In this document: piece by piece, positions 9,077-18,287 of the stretch
Layout of the letters: the number at the start of each line of letters is the position of its first letter
How positions within the stretch are numbered: position 1 is the stretch's first letter
Assembly: GCF_002278135.3 (NCBI RefSeq)
Contig: NZ_CP029425.2
Span: 620,001-684,000 of the forward strand
Direction of reading: 5' to 3'
DNA: 64,000 nt
Origin: Bradyrhizobium ottawaense
GTDB lineage: Bacteria; Pseudomonadota; Alphaproteobacteria; Rhizobiales; Xanthobacteraceae
Notes under the pieces: generated by a model
Told to the model about the DNA's origin: nothing
Databases searched by the model: none
What the model saw: only the letters and a program-made list of their open reading frames with translations
Program-made: the position numbers and the translations under genes

Positions 9077-9682
9077 CTGTTCGCTTGAATTGAGGAACTG
9101 GTAGCGTAAAGCGACTCGCCGAACCAAGGTTCCTAGCGCCCTAAATTGGCGTTGTCGCCGAGCACGTTGCGGAGGCGATGGCGACCGCCGAAACGCCGCC
9201 CGCGTCGTGCGTCAGCGCAATCTCGCCCTGCTGGGCATGGCGAATGGCAGGCGCCATGAAACGCAGGCGGGCGTCCCCGTGACTGCGCCCCATCTGGTCG
9301 GCCATGCTGACCGCTCGGCATGGTGGTGCTTGACGGACGCCGCGTCGCCGCTAAACCCCGGCGCCAGAAGGGCCTGTGAGCCGGGGATGCGTCTTCATGC
9401 AGCCTGCCTCCGGCCGGGGATGGTTGCTGTCGTCACCACGCTTTGAGCGTGATGATCACGCTCTTTGCCGCAGAGCAGGATTAACGCGTCCGGCAAAGGG
9501 CTTTTGGGCCCGCGGTCGAATTGCTGAGATCAGCAGGCCGCTGCGACCCCGCCAGTGCCGTTTTGCGGATCGGCGGCGTCGTTCTGCCTATTCGGCTGAC
9601 CGCTGCGATGTAGGCCCGCATGCTCGAGCCGTAGCGCGATCCAGCGGGCGAGACAGCGCCAGGGATCGTTCGTAGAGGGGGG
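9077..9682. other. Gene-poor stretch upstream of the oxidase operon
   Basis: About 600 bases contain no gene I can support. The promoter of the oxidase operon must lie in the first part. A short minus-strand frame (about 9305 to 9141, 54 codons) has backbone-like codon use and could be a remnant, but it matches nothing I recognise. This is the left edge of the mosaic island. Confidence 0.5.
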
Positions 9683-10054
9683 TCAAAACGGTCTTCTGTT
9701 TGGGAAGTACAAGGGGGGACCGGTGTATGTCACGCCATAACTGGGCTCTTTCATACGTGCCGCTGGTTTGGGACCTGCTATGTGAGCGATTTGCGTGCCT
9801 TCCATCCGTTCAATTAAGATATTGAAATCAAACAAGTTTTTGAAGATGGCTCGAGCGGTCCAATAGAGAATGTTCGAGCCCGGGTTCTCTCCCTCCGCCA
9901 TCCCACCGAAATGATCTCGTACTTCGATCTGGAGGGAGCCATAAACGCGGCCGTTTTCCTGCTTTTTTACCGACGGAGCAGTCCGCTCACCCATCCAAGC
10001 TATCGCCGGATAGGTCCGGAGAACCGAATTTTCTCCGAATCTTAGAACCCGCAA
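9683..10054 (-). CDS. Hypothetical protein, probably 5'-truncated
   Basis: This frame encodes 123 residues of unknown function with balanced amino-acid use (VYGSLQIEVRDHFGGMAEGENPG, ILYWTARAIFKNLFDFNILI), which argues that it is real. The only start available is a TTG at 10054 without a good ribosome site. The frame stays open about 80 bases further upstream with plausible residues (FSRKSRTGPIL), so the gene has probably lost its true start. No domain, signal peptide or membrane segment is evident. Confidence 0.45.
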   Translation of the reverse strand: MRVLRFGENSVLRTYPAIAWMGERTAPSVKKQENGRVYGSLQIEVRDHFGGMAEGENPGSNILYWTARAIFKNLFDFNILIERMEGTQIAHIAGPKPAARMKEPSYGVTYTGPPLYFPNRRPF

Positions 10055-10368
10055 GATCGGTCCAGTACGGGATTTCCGGGAAAACCAACGGCTTATTTGA
10101 GTCGCGTTTTGAATCTCTCTCGCCCGACCAAGCGGTCATAGCGGAATTTGTTAGTTCGATGCCGGCATCGGCTTGAGTGACTCAGTTACAGCAATGAAGT
10201 CATTATACTTTTGTCCCGGTGGCCGGCCGCTTAGGCCCAATCATCGACCTCAGCCGCTGTCCAGCACGTTGACAAGATACCGAGCCGGTCGACGTCAGGC
10301 GCGTATGCTGCGGCCAGGGTCGATTACCACCGGGCGGTTTTGACGCCCTACGCTGGGCCGTCAACGGA
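10055..10368. other. Non-coding stretch between hypothetical protein and nSTAND gene
   Basis: About 310 bases without a supported gene. It contains the possible lost 5' portion of the upstream hypothetical frame and otherwise nothing I recognise. Confidence 0.4.
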
Positions 10369-12657
10369 TCAAAGCAAGCTGCCAAAAAGCCGATGCACAG
10401 CGTCGATATCGTCGGGACCGGCTGAATTGCTTTGAGAGATCGGCTGATAGTCGTCATCAACGCCCTCGTCCATCGACTTTCGGGTTTTCTCGATAGCCAC
10501 GTTCAGCCGCTTGATGACGTTTTTGAACACTTGTTTGTGCGACTTCTGGATGTCGCGAAGTGTGTCACGCATGCTTTCGAGATCCGAGAGCTCGTTGCAG
10601 TCCTCCACTTCATCGAACACGCCCTTCCGTCGGTAGTCCTGATATTCAGTCGCAAAGCGAGCCTCACTTTTCGCTGTCCAGCCCGAGGCCGTTGCTCGAT
10701 AATCGAAAACTGACCTCCAATCATAGGTTCGAGCCTGGCCAAGCATTCCCAGAACAATGTCCATTATTTCGGCATGAAGGTCGGCTCCGCCGTTAGCGTA
10801 AACCCACGCCGACGTTTCGAGGGTACGCAACACCTCGAGCATACCCGGGATAAAAACACTAAACGATTTTTGCAGGTGGTCATAAGCCAACGAGACTAAG
10901 CCCAGGAGTTCCATGGACTTTGTGTCGTCGGCCCACCGTATGATCGTGCGCAAGCGGCTATCCGGAGCGTCGTCGATATAAGTGCCAGTCGCACGACCGT
11001 TGCTGTCTTTATGCCAGCGCAGATGCGGCACTGTGATGACGCGCTTCAATGCCTCAAGCAACGGCAGACTGGGCATCAAGATCGCGTTGAGAGTCTCGGA
11101 ATCCCGTTCCTTCTGCAAATCACGCAGTACTCGAATTTGGGAGAAATGAACGGCGGAACCGATAAGGTCGTGGCCATACTCTGCATTGTTCCGAAACAGG
11201 TTCTGAACGAAATCGCGAACGGACGCGTTAATAAAGCTGACCTTCCGGTCGGAAAATTTAACAAATGAACCCTCTAAATTGTTGAGAGAGTGTTTGAAGT
11301 CATTCGCAGTTGTCCGGAAGTTGTACTTTTTTGATTTGAAGTCATGGAGCGTTCGCCACGCGGCTTCCAGGACATCGACTTCAGCGCTCCATTGCACGGT
11401 AGCTAACGTGAAGAGGATGTTGCGGCCAGCCTCTGAAATCTGATTGTCGAATGCGTGGGCCCAAATTTCTCCGGGATTGTTCAGAAGGGCGCTAACGTGT
11501 TCCTGATAGCCGCTTGCCGGGATATCTTTGACGCGGGCGTAGCCGGAAAGCCATTCGATAAGCCGCGGATTGAAATTTCGATGGCGAATGACCCGAATGT
11601 AAAATGCGCCTTGCACGATTGCCGCTTTATACCCGGCAGGAAGCTCACTAAAAAAGAGGTGGTTGTAGAGGATACGTGCTTTCTGACCGAACGAATAATC
11701 ACGGAGCTCCAATAGGCACCGGTGACTAATGAGTGATCCGTGGCGTAGTCGTTCTGATGAACTCAGCGCCGTTCGTAGAGTATGCTCGCGGGTGGTCAGG
11801 ATAAACCGACTTGCTTTCGATCGACGTATTGCCTCCATGAAGTGAAGGAGTGCAGCGTCCTGATTCTTGGCCAGCAATTCCGGACGTTCTGGAAGAAATG
11901 TTTCTCCTAAGAAATCGTCAAAGTAGAAGATCTGCTTTGCGGTCGGGTCAAATAGCCGCTTGCCTTCTTCAATTCCCCCTTCAATTACGACAGGTCGGAA
12001 GCCTTGCGCCAGATGCGCGAAGAGCAGCATTTCAGCGAGCGTCGTTTTTCCGATCCCGGGCTCGCCCGAAATGACCACAACACGGCTGTCATCTAGTATT
12101 TGTTGGGCGCGAGGGAACGCTTCATTCTGGACGAAAAGCGGCACCTTGCGATTGACGCGGTCGACCTCGAATTGGGTTTGAGAGTGTTCGGCATTGTGCA
12201 ATACCCTTTGCATGACGGCTGTGCTGGTAAGCCAGAGCTTGAAATTGGCAGTCTCGACGGCCTTGTGCCGTCGTAACAGGCTGTTGAGCCGATCCCTGCC
12301 AAAAACGTCGGACTGCCGCTTCAAGTACGGTTTAAAGAGCCCGACAAGGGTTTTCACATTGGCTGGTGTCAATCCGAGGGATGTTGCTAATACATAACGT
12401 TGTGGCGCGAGGAGACGTACTTTCGGCAGCTCCTCCTTCTTCAAATGCGCGAGCAATTTAGAAAAAGTGGTCTGCGGAAAGTGCTTGCATTGAACGAGCG
12501 CTTCTTTCTTTGAGTCTGAAAAGGCTCGTAGATCGATTCCCGCGTCAGGGCCTGGCGTGAAAATCTCAAGATCGGACTTCCACTCGGCGCGGAGTAAATC
12601 GGCGACAAGCTGTTCAAAGTCGAAGGCGGATAACCGCTTGAAGTCATAGGTCGGCAT
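10369..12657 (-). CDS. Mrr-like nuclease fused to nSTAND3-type NTPase (defence)
   Basis: This 762-residue protein probably senses phage invasion and cleaves DNA. Residues 1-125 are a Mrr/PD-(D/E)XK nuclease: FEQLVADLL, an active-site Asp in GPDAGIDLR, and QCKHF as the QxK motif. A P-loop follows near residue 200 (GEPGIGKTT), with a Walker B acidic pair in IFYFDDFLG and a TTREH sensor, matching the STAND family class often called nSTAND3. The C-terminal 400 residues are helical and would act as the sensor. It stands alone, with base composition lower in GC than the oxidase genes, and is consistent with a single-gene Avs-like or short restriction-type system. The nuclease motifs look intact. 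The phage ligand is unknown. Confidence 0.85.
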   Translation of the reverse strand: MPTYDFKRLSAFDFEQLVADLLRAEWKSDLEIFTPGPDAGIDLRAFSDSKKEALVQCKHFPQTTFSKLLAHLKKEELPKVRLLAPQRYVLATSLGLTPANVKTLVGLFKPYLKRQSDVFGRDRLNSLLRRHKAVETANFKLWLTSTAVMQRVLHNAEHSQTQFEVDRVNRKVPLFVQNEAFPRAQQILDDSRVVVISGEPGIGKTTLAEMLLFAHLAQGFRPVVIEGGIEEGKRLFDPTAKQIFYFDDFLGETFLPERPELLAKNQDAALLHFMEAIRRSKASRFILTTREHTLRTALSSSERLRHGSLISHRCLLELRDYSFGQKARILYNHLFFSELPAGYKAAIVQGAFYIRVIRHRNFNPRLIEWLSGYARVKDIPASGYQEHVSALLNNPGEIWAHAFDNQISEAGRNILFTLATVQWSAEVDVLEAAWRTLHDFKSKKYNFRTTANDFKHSLNNLEGSFVKFSDRKVSFINASVRDFVQNLFRNNAEYGHDLIGSAVHFSQIRVLRDLQKERDSETLNAILMPSLPLLEALKRVITVPHLRWHKDSNGRATGTYIDDAPDSRLRTIIRWADDTKSMELLGLVSLAYDHLQKSFSVFIPGMLEVLRTLETSAWVYANGGADLHAEIMDIVLGMLGQARTYDWRSVFDYRATASGWTAKSEARFATEYQDYRRKGVFDEVEDCNELSDLESMRDTLRDIQKSHKQVFKNVIKRLNVAIEKTRKSMDEGVDDDYQPISQSNSAGPDDIDAVHRLFGSLL

Positions 12658-12776
12658 CGGAGCGGTCCAAGCGAGCGGTTAGTTGGTTTGGCCACTTTGC
12701 AGCCGCCAAGAGGCTTCCTGCCTATTGAACACGTAGGCGGGGCGGAGAATCGTCGAGATTGGCTGATACATGGGTG

Positions 12777-13503
12777 CTATCTTTCTAAGAGGTAACCCGT
12801 CGGATGAATGGAATTGAGTGCAGTCTTCCTTGTTCGCGCAACGCGTAAGTTCGATCGGTGCGCATCAGGCATCGATTTTTGAAGCGATGCCGCCTCGTCC
12901 CACGGCGCTCGCATCCAAAGATCATATTCTTCAGGTGTAGTGAGAATGACCGGCATAGTCTTAGCGCGAACTGGCGCGACCACGCCATCCGCCGGGCACG
13001 TTGGAGACGCACAAATAAAATGGTTTCCCTCGGTCGGATTGGCCTTGGTGCCGCGCGCCTCGCCTCCAGCCGGTCCAAACTCCCGCAAAGGAAAAGACAG
13101 GCCGCGATGGCTTGAGCGCGAACCAGACCACGTCCTTTTTCCTATCTATGGCGTGCTTAAAGCCGTCGGCGTTCTTTAGCGACGCCGGATTGGGCTTATC
13201 GTTGCGCTCCGAAATGCGGGTCGCCGGCAAGAGGCAGCGGTTCTCGCGTTTGAGCCAATGGCGCCAATGCGGAGATGTCGGATTGCGGATGTTGGTATTG
13301 ATGCCACGATGTTGCGGTGGATTGGGGAGGCCCCACCGCATCTTGATCAGCTCGCGCTCGCCGTCGACGTTTTGAATGATTGGCGCTTCCCAATCGGGAA
13401 ACACTGCCGGCATGCCGGGCAGATTGCCTGCGGCATCACGCGGGACGCGAAAGAGCGCCTTGATGGCACCCTGATTGGTGGTGATGCTGTAGAGCGTGCA
13501 CAT
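12777..13503 (-). pseudogene. SRAP (HMCES/YedK-like) protein, frameshifted
   Basis: SRAP proteins form a covalent link from Cys2 to abasic sites in single-stranded DNA. The start MCTLYSITTNQGAI has the catalytic Cys, and RENRCLLPATRISE carries the active-site region. At about 13070 the frame breaks inside FAGVWTGW. The rest (GTKANPTEGNHF, KTMPVILTTPEEYDLWMRAPWDEA) continues in another frame to the stop at 12777. It begins 1 base after the stop of the SMC-like ATPase gene, so it was the last gene of that operon. An intact, shorter-distance relative lies at 45193-45915. Confidence 0.8.
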
Positions 13504-13504
13504 G

Positions 13505-16018
13505 CTACGGAAGGTAGTCCTTTTTCAATCGATTTAAGTCGCCGGCGGCGACTTTGAGTTGGGCTGTGGACGGCGGCGTATCGTCATGAGGCCCCGGAGT
13601 GACGTAACCATAGGCGGCATTGAGTTTGCCTCTGTGAGAAGGGTCTAGGGTCAGGAGCGCAAGTGCCTGGGCACTGAAGTCGCCATAGGCTTTGCCGTCG
13701 TAGTCAGTAATCGAGGCCATGGCGTCGCCGTTGGCATGGCGCGACTTCACGATAAGTTCCTTGCAGAAACGCTCGATAATCCGGCGCAGGCGCGTGGCGC
13801 CTTCTTTTCGCTGCTCGCTGTCTTGAGAATTGATGAACGGGCGGGCTTGCGCGAGCATGGTCGCGAGGGCATCGCCTTGGCCGCGAATCTCGCTTCCGGC
13901 AACGGGGTTCTCGCGCACGATCTGGAATTGGGCGGCACCGCGGTGCTCCCAGCGGTGGCCAATGTCCTTCCAGCTTTTATGATCTTGGGTGATGACGACG
14001 ACTTGTACACCTGCATCCAGCAGCGCTTCGATGACGGAAGATGCAAAATTGGGACGAAAATCGTCGTCGCTCGTGAGAACAGGATCGTCCAGCACGACGA
14101 AGCCGGCTCCGCCGTCAATGGCGCGGGCAAGAAAGAGCGACAGGCCTAGGCAGTGAAGTTGCGATTGACTGAAGACCGCAACCGCATCGCGTAGCTTGAT
14201 ATCGCTGCGATCCTCCTTAGCGGAAAGCGCGACTTTGACGTCGACCGTTCTCCGTGTCTTGGTGCCGCGGCGCTGGACCCCACTGAAGAAAGTCGGCTCG
14301 CCGGGGCGAAGTCTCTCCCACCAGGCAAGGACTTGAACGCTGAGGTCGCTGAATTTCTCGTCGGCCACTTTGCCGATAGCGACGTCGATCTCGCGGAGCG
14401 CTTTCTCAAGGGCCTTGACGGTTTGCTGGTGCTCACGGAGCTTATTGAGAGCTTGGAGCGCGGCGGCGGGGTCGCGCGCGAGGGCGATAAGCTCCTCCCA
14501 TCCGGTCGTTTGAACACTCTGGTCGACGGCCGCCATTATGGCGCCGCTGATGGTGTCGACGGCGGCTGTGTAGGACGCCGTCGCAGTTTCAAGCTGAGCA
14601 AAACGATCAGCAGCATCCGCCACGCCGTTAAGAAGATCGGTGTCGGTGTCCCATGCCGCGATACCATTGATTGCGGCTTCGATGCCGACGCGCAATGCCG
14701 CGATGTGGTCGCAGTATCTCTTCGTTGTACGCCACAGCGCGCGGGAGGCCGCGGCCCAACGGCGCGACCCTTCGGCATGACCCGAGAGGGCTTCCGCGCG
14801 CCTAACCGTAAATCCCCGCGTTCGTCTGTCGGCGGCTGTAACCGTCGTAAACCGCGGCAGCGCCGCGAGAGCTGCGGTGCTCAAAGTCAGCAATTGGGCA
14901 TTGGTCGCCCGTAGCGCTTCAAGCGCGGCCTTTTCGGCAGCTTGATAGGCTTCATTGGCGGTCAGCTGCTCTTTCAGGAAGGCAACGCGCTCCGGGGTAA
15001 GCGTGCTGGCCGTCCCGCAAAGAGGACAGTCTGTTGGTTCCGAACACGCGTGAATGGTCGGAATGGCAAGCGCACTTTCAAAAAGGGCGACAAGCCGCTG
15101 GGATTCGCTCGAAATCGCAGCTTTCTCGCGGCGATAGATGGTCAGTGCATCCGCAAGGCCACCGATCGGATCAGTCCACGGAGCCAGCGGCTTACGAGAG
15201 AAAAGCTCAATTGGAAACGCCTGCGCCCGGCGGCCCGTGAGTTCCGCGTCAAGTTGCTCGATACGTTCGATGAAACTCGCTTTGGCGGTAACGCCAATCG
15301 AGTCGAGGATGGTCTGTATGGCAGTTGCGAGCGCGCGCTCGATAGTCTGCTTTGTTTTCGCGTTGCGGATGGCCTTTAACACGGTCGCCAATTCCGCTAT
15401 GTTCCCCAAGGCGGACAGGTGCTTGATTCCGGCGCACGAAGGTGCGGGAAGTTCTGCAGGAAGCATCGACACCGATGCCCGGAAATCTTCGAGGTCTTGC
15501 GTATCGAGCACGGCGCGAAAGTATGCCGCGCGTTCCGTGGGTGACGCCGTAAAAACGTAACTAAGCGTGTGCTGGGCCAGGACGGGAGCGCGCAAAGGCG
15601 GATGGAGAAGGCGCAAACCGAGGCGCGCTTCCACATCGGACTCGCTGCACCCAGCGCCATCGATTTCAAGCTTGCTAACGCAGTCTGTACTGCCATCGTA
15701 ATCGGTAGTCAGCGTGCGACGGAGCCGGCGGCAGACTCCATCGGGACAGACAAAATGAGCTTCGACGAAGACCGCCACTGAGTCCGGGATGTGGGCGTTG
15801 CGGAGCGCGCGAGAGAATTCGTCTTTTGCGCTCGCCAGCAATTCGCGCCGCGCGATGTGACCGGTGAGTAGGAACTCGATCGCTTCGGCCAGGCTGGTTT
15901 TACCTTGGCTATTCCCGCCCCACAGAGCGACGACCGACTCCGGCAGCGTGAAGGATTGCAGGCTCGCGCCGAAACCGCGGAAGCCTTGAAGATCAATCTG
16001 TCGAATGCGGTGCTTCAT
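13505..16018 (-). CDS. SMC/Rad50-like AAA ATPase
   Basis: This large ABC-type ATPase, about 837 residues from the ATG at 16018 (an ATG at 16042 is also in frame), resembles Rad50/RecF-like DNA-processing proteins. The start is typical (IRQIDLQGFRGFG), with Walker A in GGNSQGKTS about 30 residues later. A zinc-hook-like CPLCG sits in the coiled middle. The C-terminal lobe has a signature-like FSQSQLHCLGLSLFLARA and Walker B FVVLDDPVLTSDDD. It lies between a 74-residue protein (26-base overlap) and a frameshifted SRAP gene 1 base downstream, so three genes form one operon. The setting suggests DNA end or break processing in defence. No nuclease domain is obvious in it. Confidence 0.82.
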   Translation of the reverse strand: MKHRIRQIDLQGFRGFGASLQSFTLPESVVALWGGNSQGKTSLAEAIEFLLTGHIARRELLASAKDEFSRALRNAHIPDSVAVFVEAHFVCPDGVCRRLRRTLTTDYDGSTDCVSKLEIDGAGCSESDVEARLGLRLLHPPLRAPVLAQHTLSYVFTASPTERAAYFRAVLDTQDLEDFRASVSMLPAELPAPSCAGIKHLSALGNIAELATVLKAIRNAKTKQTIERALATAIQTILDSIGVTAKASFIERIEQLDAELTGRRAQAFPIELFSRKPLAPWTDPIGGLADALTIYRREKAAISSESQRLVALFESALAIPTIHACSEPTDCPLCGTASTLTPERVAFLKEQLTANEAYQAAEKAALEALRATNAQLLTLSTAALAALPRFTTVTAADRRTRGFTVRRAEALSGHAEGSRRWAAASRALWRTTKRYCDHIAALRVGIEAAINGIAAWDTDTDLLNGVADAADRFAQLETATASYTAAVDTISGAIMAAVDQSVQTTGWEELIALARDPAAALQALNKLREHQQTVKALEKALREIDVAIGKVADEKFSDLSVQVLAWWERLRPGEPTFFSGVQRRGTKTRRTVDVKVALSAKEDRSDIKLRDAVAVFSQSQLHCLGLSLFLARAIDGGAGFVVLDDPVLTSDDDFRPNFASSVIEALLDAGVQVVVITQDHKSWKDIGHRWEHRGAAQFQIVRENPVAGSEIRGQGDALATMLAQARPFINSQDSEQRKEGATRLRRIIERFCKELIVKSRHANGDAMASITDYDGKAYGDFSAQALALLTLDPSHRGKLNAAYGYVTPGPHDDTPPSTAQLKVAAGDLNRLKKDYLP

Positions 16019-16217
16019 CTTGGCTCGCCTTCTTGGCAGCATGATCTTTCATGGCCGACAACATGCGTTCCTTCGCCTGATCATGAGGACTCGTGCGCCA
16101 TGCATCTAGCAACGCGGCGGCGAGCGTGTCGGGCTTCAAATAGCTCTGAAGCCGATCGAAATTCGATAAATCTGGAGCGGCTGGAGGTTGTTCTGGTGGG
16201 TCAATCGTCCCTGACAT
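15993..16217 (-). CDS. Small acidic partner of the SMC-like ATPase
   Basis: This is a 74-residue protein with a Pro-rich start (TIDPPEQPPAAPDLSNF) and a helical remainder (DTLAAALLDAWRTSPHDQAKERML). It overlaps the ATPase start by 26 bases and is co-oriented, so the two are almost certainly co-expressed. I do not recognise the family. A small regulatory or adaptor role is inferred only from position. Confidence 0.6.
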   Translation of the reverse strand: MSGTIDPPEQPPAAPDLSNFDRLQSYLKPDTLAAALLDAWRTSPHDQAKERMLSAMKDHAAKKASQDEAPHSTD

Positions 16218-16321
16218 CGGGTGGTCCTCTTTCTGGGAGACTTTGCGAGAGGGAACAACCCGTAGGCGAGTCCCTGCAAGGCTAAAATCAGAAAGAGGGC
16301 AAGGCCTCCGCAGATACCCAC
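16136..16321 (-). CDS. Possible small membrane protein (alternative frame)
   Basis: A GTG-initiated frame of 61 codons begins GICGGLALFLILALQGLAYG, a clean membrane segment, followed by a basic tail. It overlaps the 74-residue gene in another frame, and no clear ribosome site supports its start. It may be a short membrane protein or chance. Confidence 0.2.
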   Translation of the reverse strand: MGICGGLALFLILALQGLAYGLFPLAKSPRKRTTRCQGRLTHQNNLQPLQIYRISIGFRAI

Positions 16322-16382
16322 AGCCAGTTCTGGGTTAGTTTAGTCCCTGATAGGCTTAGTGACTTACCAGTTGGACTCGATG

Positions 16383-16391
16383 TTCCATAAC
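16383..16391 (+). repeat. Block-junction motif TTCCATAAC, copy 1
   Basis: Exact copy of a nine-base core that recurs at several block boundaries in this island. Here the sequence is gatgTTCCATAACATCCCGATG, between the SMC-like operon and the first recombinase module. It may be an attachment-site core or scar (inference). Confidence 0.5.
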
Positions 16392-16418
16392 ATCCCGATG
16401 AGCGAAGCCATCTGGCCA

Positions 16419-16447
16419 AAGAACTGTTCTCAATCGGAACAGTTCTT
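16419..16447. terminator. Probable intrinsic terminator (11-bp stem)
   Basis: A perfect 11-base inverted repeat (AAGAACTGTTC and GAACAGTTCTT) with a 7-base loop lies 20 bases beyond the stop of the minus-strand recombinase module. It is flanked by short T runs on both strands (ttttc and, in reverse, ttgg). It would separate the recombinase module from the SMC-like operon. Confidence 0.55.
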
Positions 16448-16467
16448 TTCGACTGCGCGTACCGGTC

Positions 16468-16908
16468 CTAATTGGTCTCGAATAGTCTTCGTTGCTGGTC
16501 CCACTCGGCCGGAATGGATTTCAACAGCTGCGCCAAATCGAGTCCGTCTGGCTGAAGGCCATTCAGGATTGCATCGGTGAGGGTCGGCGAGAGCAGGGTG
16601 AGCCGAAGCACGCGGCAGAGATAGGACTCGTTGATTTTCTCCGCCTTCGCCAGCTCGCGCACCGAGGCAAAGAGGTTTGTTTCGAGCATGTTACGCCAGC
16701 GATGAGCCCGCACCACGGCCTTGACCAGCGTATTGTCGACGTTGGGCTGCGGAGGTGACCAGGAGGGTGAGTTCGCGGGTGTTACCACGCGCTTGCGGCC
16801 GCCCTGACGACGGAATGAAATCGGGATGCTGACGACAATGGTGCGACCATCGCGGCTCAGCTTGGGCCTGCCGATCTCGCCAAGCGTCATCGTCGTCGGC
16901 CGGTTCAT
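16468..16908 (-). CDS. Recombinase-module companion protein, copy 1
   Basis: This 146-residue protein always seems to follow the large serine recombinase in this module: its ATG overlaps the recombinase stop by four bases. A paralogue (139 residues) occupies the same place at 56612-57031. Shared features are KLSRDGRTIVVSIPISFRRQGGRK near the N terminus, KAHRWR-type basic centre, and INESYLCRVLRLTLLSPTL, which looks like a helix-turn-helix (compare VNESYVCRVLRLTLLAP in the paralogue). It probably binds DNA and may direct or regulate the recombinase. The exact function is unknown. Confidence 0.75.
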   Translation of the reverse strand: MNRPTTMTLGEIGRPKLSRDGRTIVVSIPISFRRQGGRKRVVTPANSPSWSPPQPNVDNTLVKAVVRAHRWRNMLETNLFASVRELAKAEKINESYLCRVLRLTLLSPTLTDAILNGLQPDGLDLAQLLKSIPAEWDQQRRLFETN

Positions 16909-18287
16909 TCGGCGGCTTCCTGGAATGTAGTCTGTGGCTGCAATTCCGAGGAGAGCGAGGTTAGCCCTTCGATCTTCAAGGTGATGTCGAGCTTCTCCGC
17001 CCCAAGATCGATTCGCTCCACAAGCAGTTCAATGACGCGGGCCTGCTCGGCAGGAAAAAGCTCGTTCCAGAGCTCGTCAAACCCGAAGAGCGCGTTGCGG
17101 ACCTCGGTCTCGCTGATGTCAATCCGCTGCTTGCGCAAAGCGCTCCAAGTCTGGACGATGATTTCCGGCGTTTGCAAAAGCAAGCGAACTTGGTCGACAA
17201 TGATCCGCTCGAGTTCGGCCGCGGGTGCCAATTTGACCGGGCAATCCGATCGACCGTGCTTCATTGCCGTTTGGCTGATGTAGTAGCGATAGAGGCGACC
17301 AGACTTGCGGGTGTGTGTCGGCGACATCGCGGCGCCGTCGGGCCCAAACAGCACACCTTTCAGGAGTGCGGGGGTCTGCGCGCGGGCGTTGCCGGCACGT
17401 TTGCGCGGGCTTACCTTCAAAATGGCATGGACCTGATCCCAGAGCTTGCGATCGATAATCGGCTCGTGTTCGCCGGGATACGCGGTGCCTTTGTGGACCG
17501 CTTCGCCAATGTACACGCGATTGTTGAGAATCTTGTAGAGGACGCCCTTGTCCAATACATGCCCATAACGATTCCGCTCGCCAGCTGCGACGAGTTCGCG
17601 GGCTAAGAGAGTTGCGGATTTGAGCTGCACGAACCGCCGAAAAATAGCTCTGACCCGTTCGGCATCGGCTTCGTGAATCAGCAACTTGCGGTCGCGGACT
17701 TCATAGCCGAGCGGCGTCCAGCCGCCCATCCACTTACCGCGCTTGCGAGAGGCCGCGACCTTGTCGCGGATCCGCTCGCCAATCAGTTCGCGCTCGAACT
17801 GGGCGAAAGTCACCAGGATGTTCAGCGCCATGCGGCCCATGGCATCCTTGGTGTTGAAGGATTGGGTGACGGACACAAAGGTCACCCCATAGCTTTCGAA
17901 CAATTCGACAAGGTTGAGGAAGTCGAGCATCGACCTCGAAAGCCGGTCGATCTTGTAGACAACAATGACGTCGATCCTGCCTGCTTTGACGTCTGTCAGA
18001 AGCCGCTTCAGCGCCGGTCTTTCGAGCGTGCCACCCGAGAAGCCACCGTCATCATAGCGATCCCGGACGGGTGTCCAACCCTCAGCTCGCTGGCTTGTGA
18101 TGTAGGCCTCGCAGGACTCTCGCTGCGCATCGAGCGAGTTGAAGTCCATGTCGAGACCTTCCTCGCTCGACTTGCGGGTATAGACCGCACAACGGACTTT
18201 TCGGGCCGAAGATCGGTCCAACCCTGATGGGTCGAACGAACTGGCGAATGGCCTCGCCTGGCGCTTTGGCGATTTACGGGAGGTCAT
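16905..18287 (-). CDS. Large serine recombinase, copy 1
   Basis: This 460-residue recombinase is of the large serine integrase type. The resolvase domain begins VRCAVYTRKSSEEG, with the catalytic Ser, and contains YDDGGFSGGTLERPALKRLL and VYKIDRLSRS. The recombinase domain includes WMGGWTPLGYEVRDRKL and ILNNRVYIGEAVHKGTAYPGEH, and the zinc-ribbon part starts near MSPTHTRKSGRLYRYY. I chose the ATG at 18287 because it overlaps the DUF2924 stop as ATGA; the frame upstream is shadow coding. The gene is probably the integrase of a prophage or integrative element whose remaining genes lie to the right. It appears intact. Confidence 0.92.
   Translation of the reverse strand: MTSRKSPKRQARPFASSFDPSGLDRSSARKVRCAVYTRKSSEEGLDMDFNSLDAQRESCEAYITSQRAEGWTPVRDRYDDGGFSGGTLERPALKRLLTDVKAGRIDVIVVYKIDRLSRSMLDFLNLVELFESYGVTFVSVTQSFNTKDAMGRMALNILVTFAQFERELIGERIRDKVAASRKRGKWMGGWTPLGYEVRDRKLLIHEADAERVRAIFRRFVQLKSATLLARELVAAGERNRYGHVLDKGVLYKILNNRVYIGEAVHKGTAYPGEHEPIIDRKLWDQVHAILKVSPRKRAGNARAQTPALLKGVLFGPDGAAMSPTHTRKSGRLYRYYISQTAMKHGRSDCPVKLAPAAELERIIVDQVRLLLQTPEIIVQTWSALRKQRIDISETEVRNALFGFDELWNELFPAEQARVIELLVERIDLGAEKLDITLKIEGLTSLSSELQPQTTFQEAAE

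Noticed and set aside
9141..9305. 54-codon minus frame with backbone-like codon use
   Set aside because: No recognised family or ribosome site; at most a remnant.
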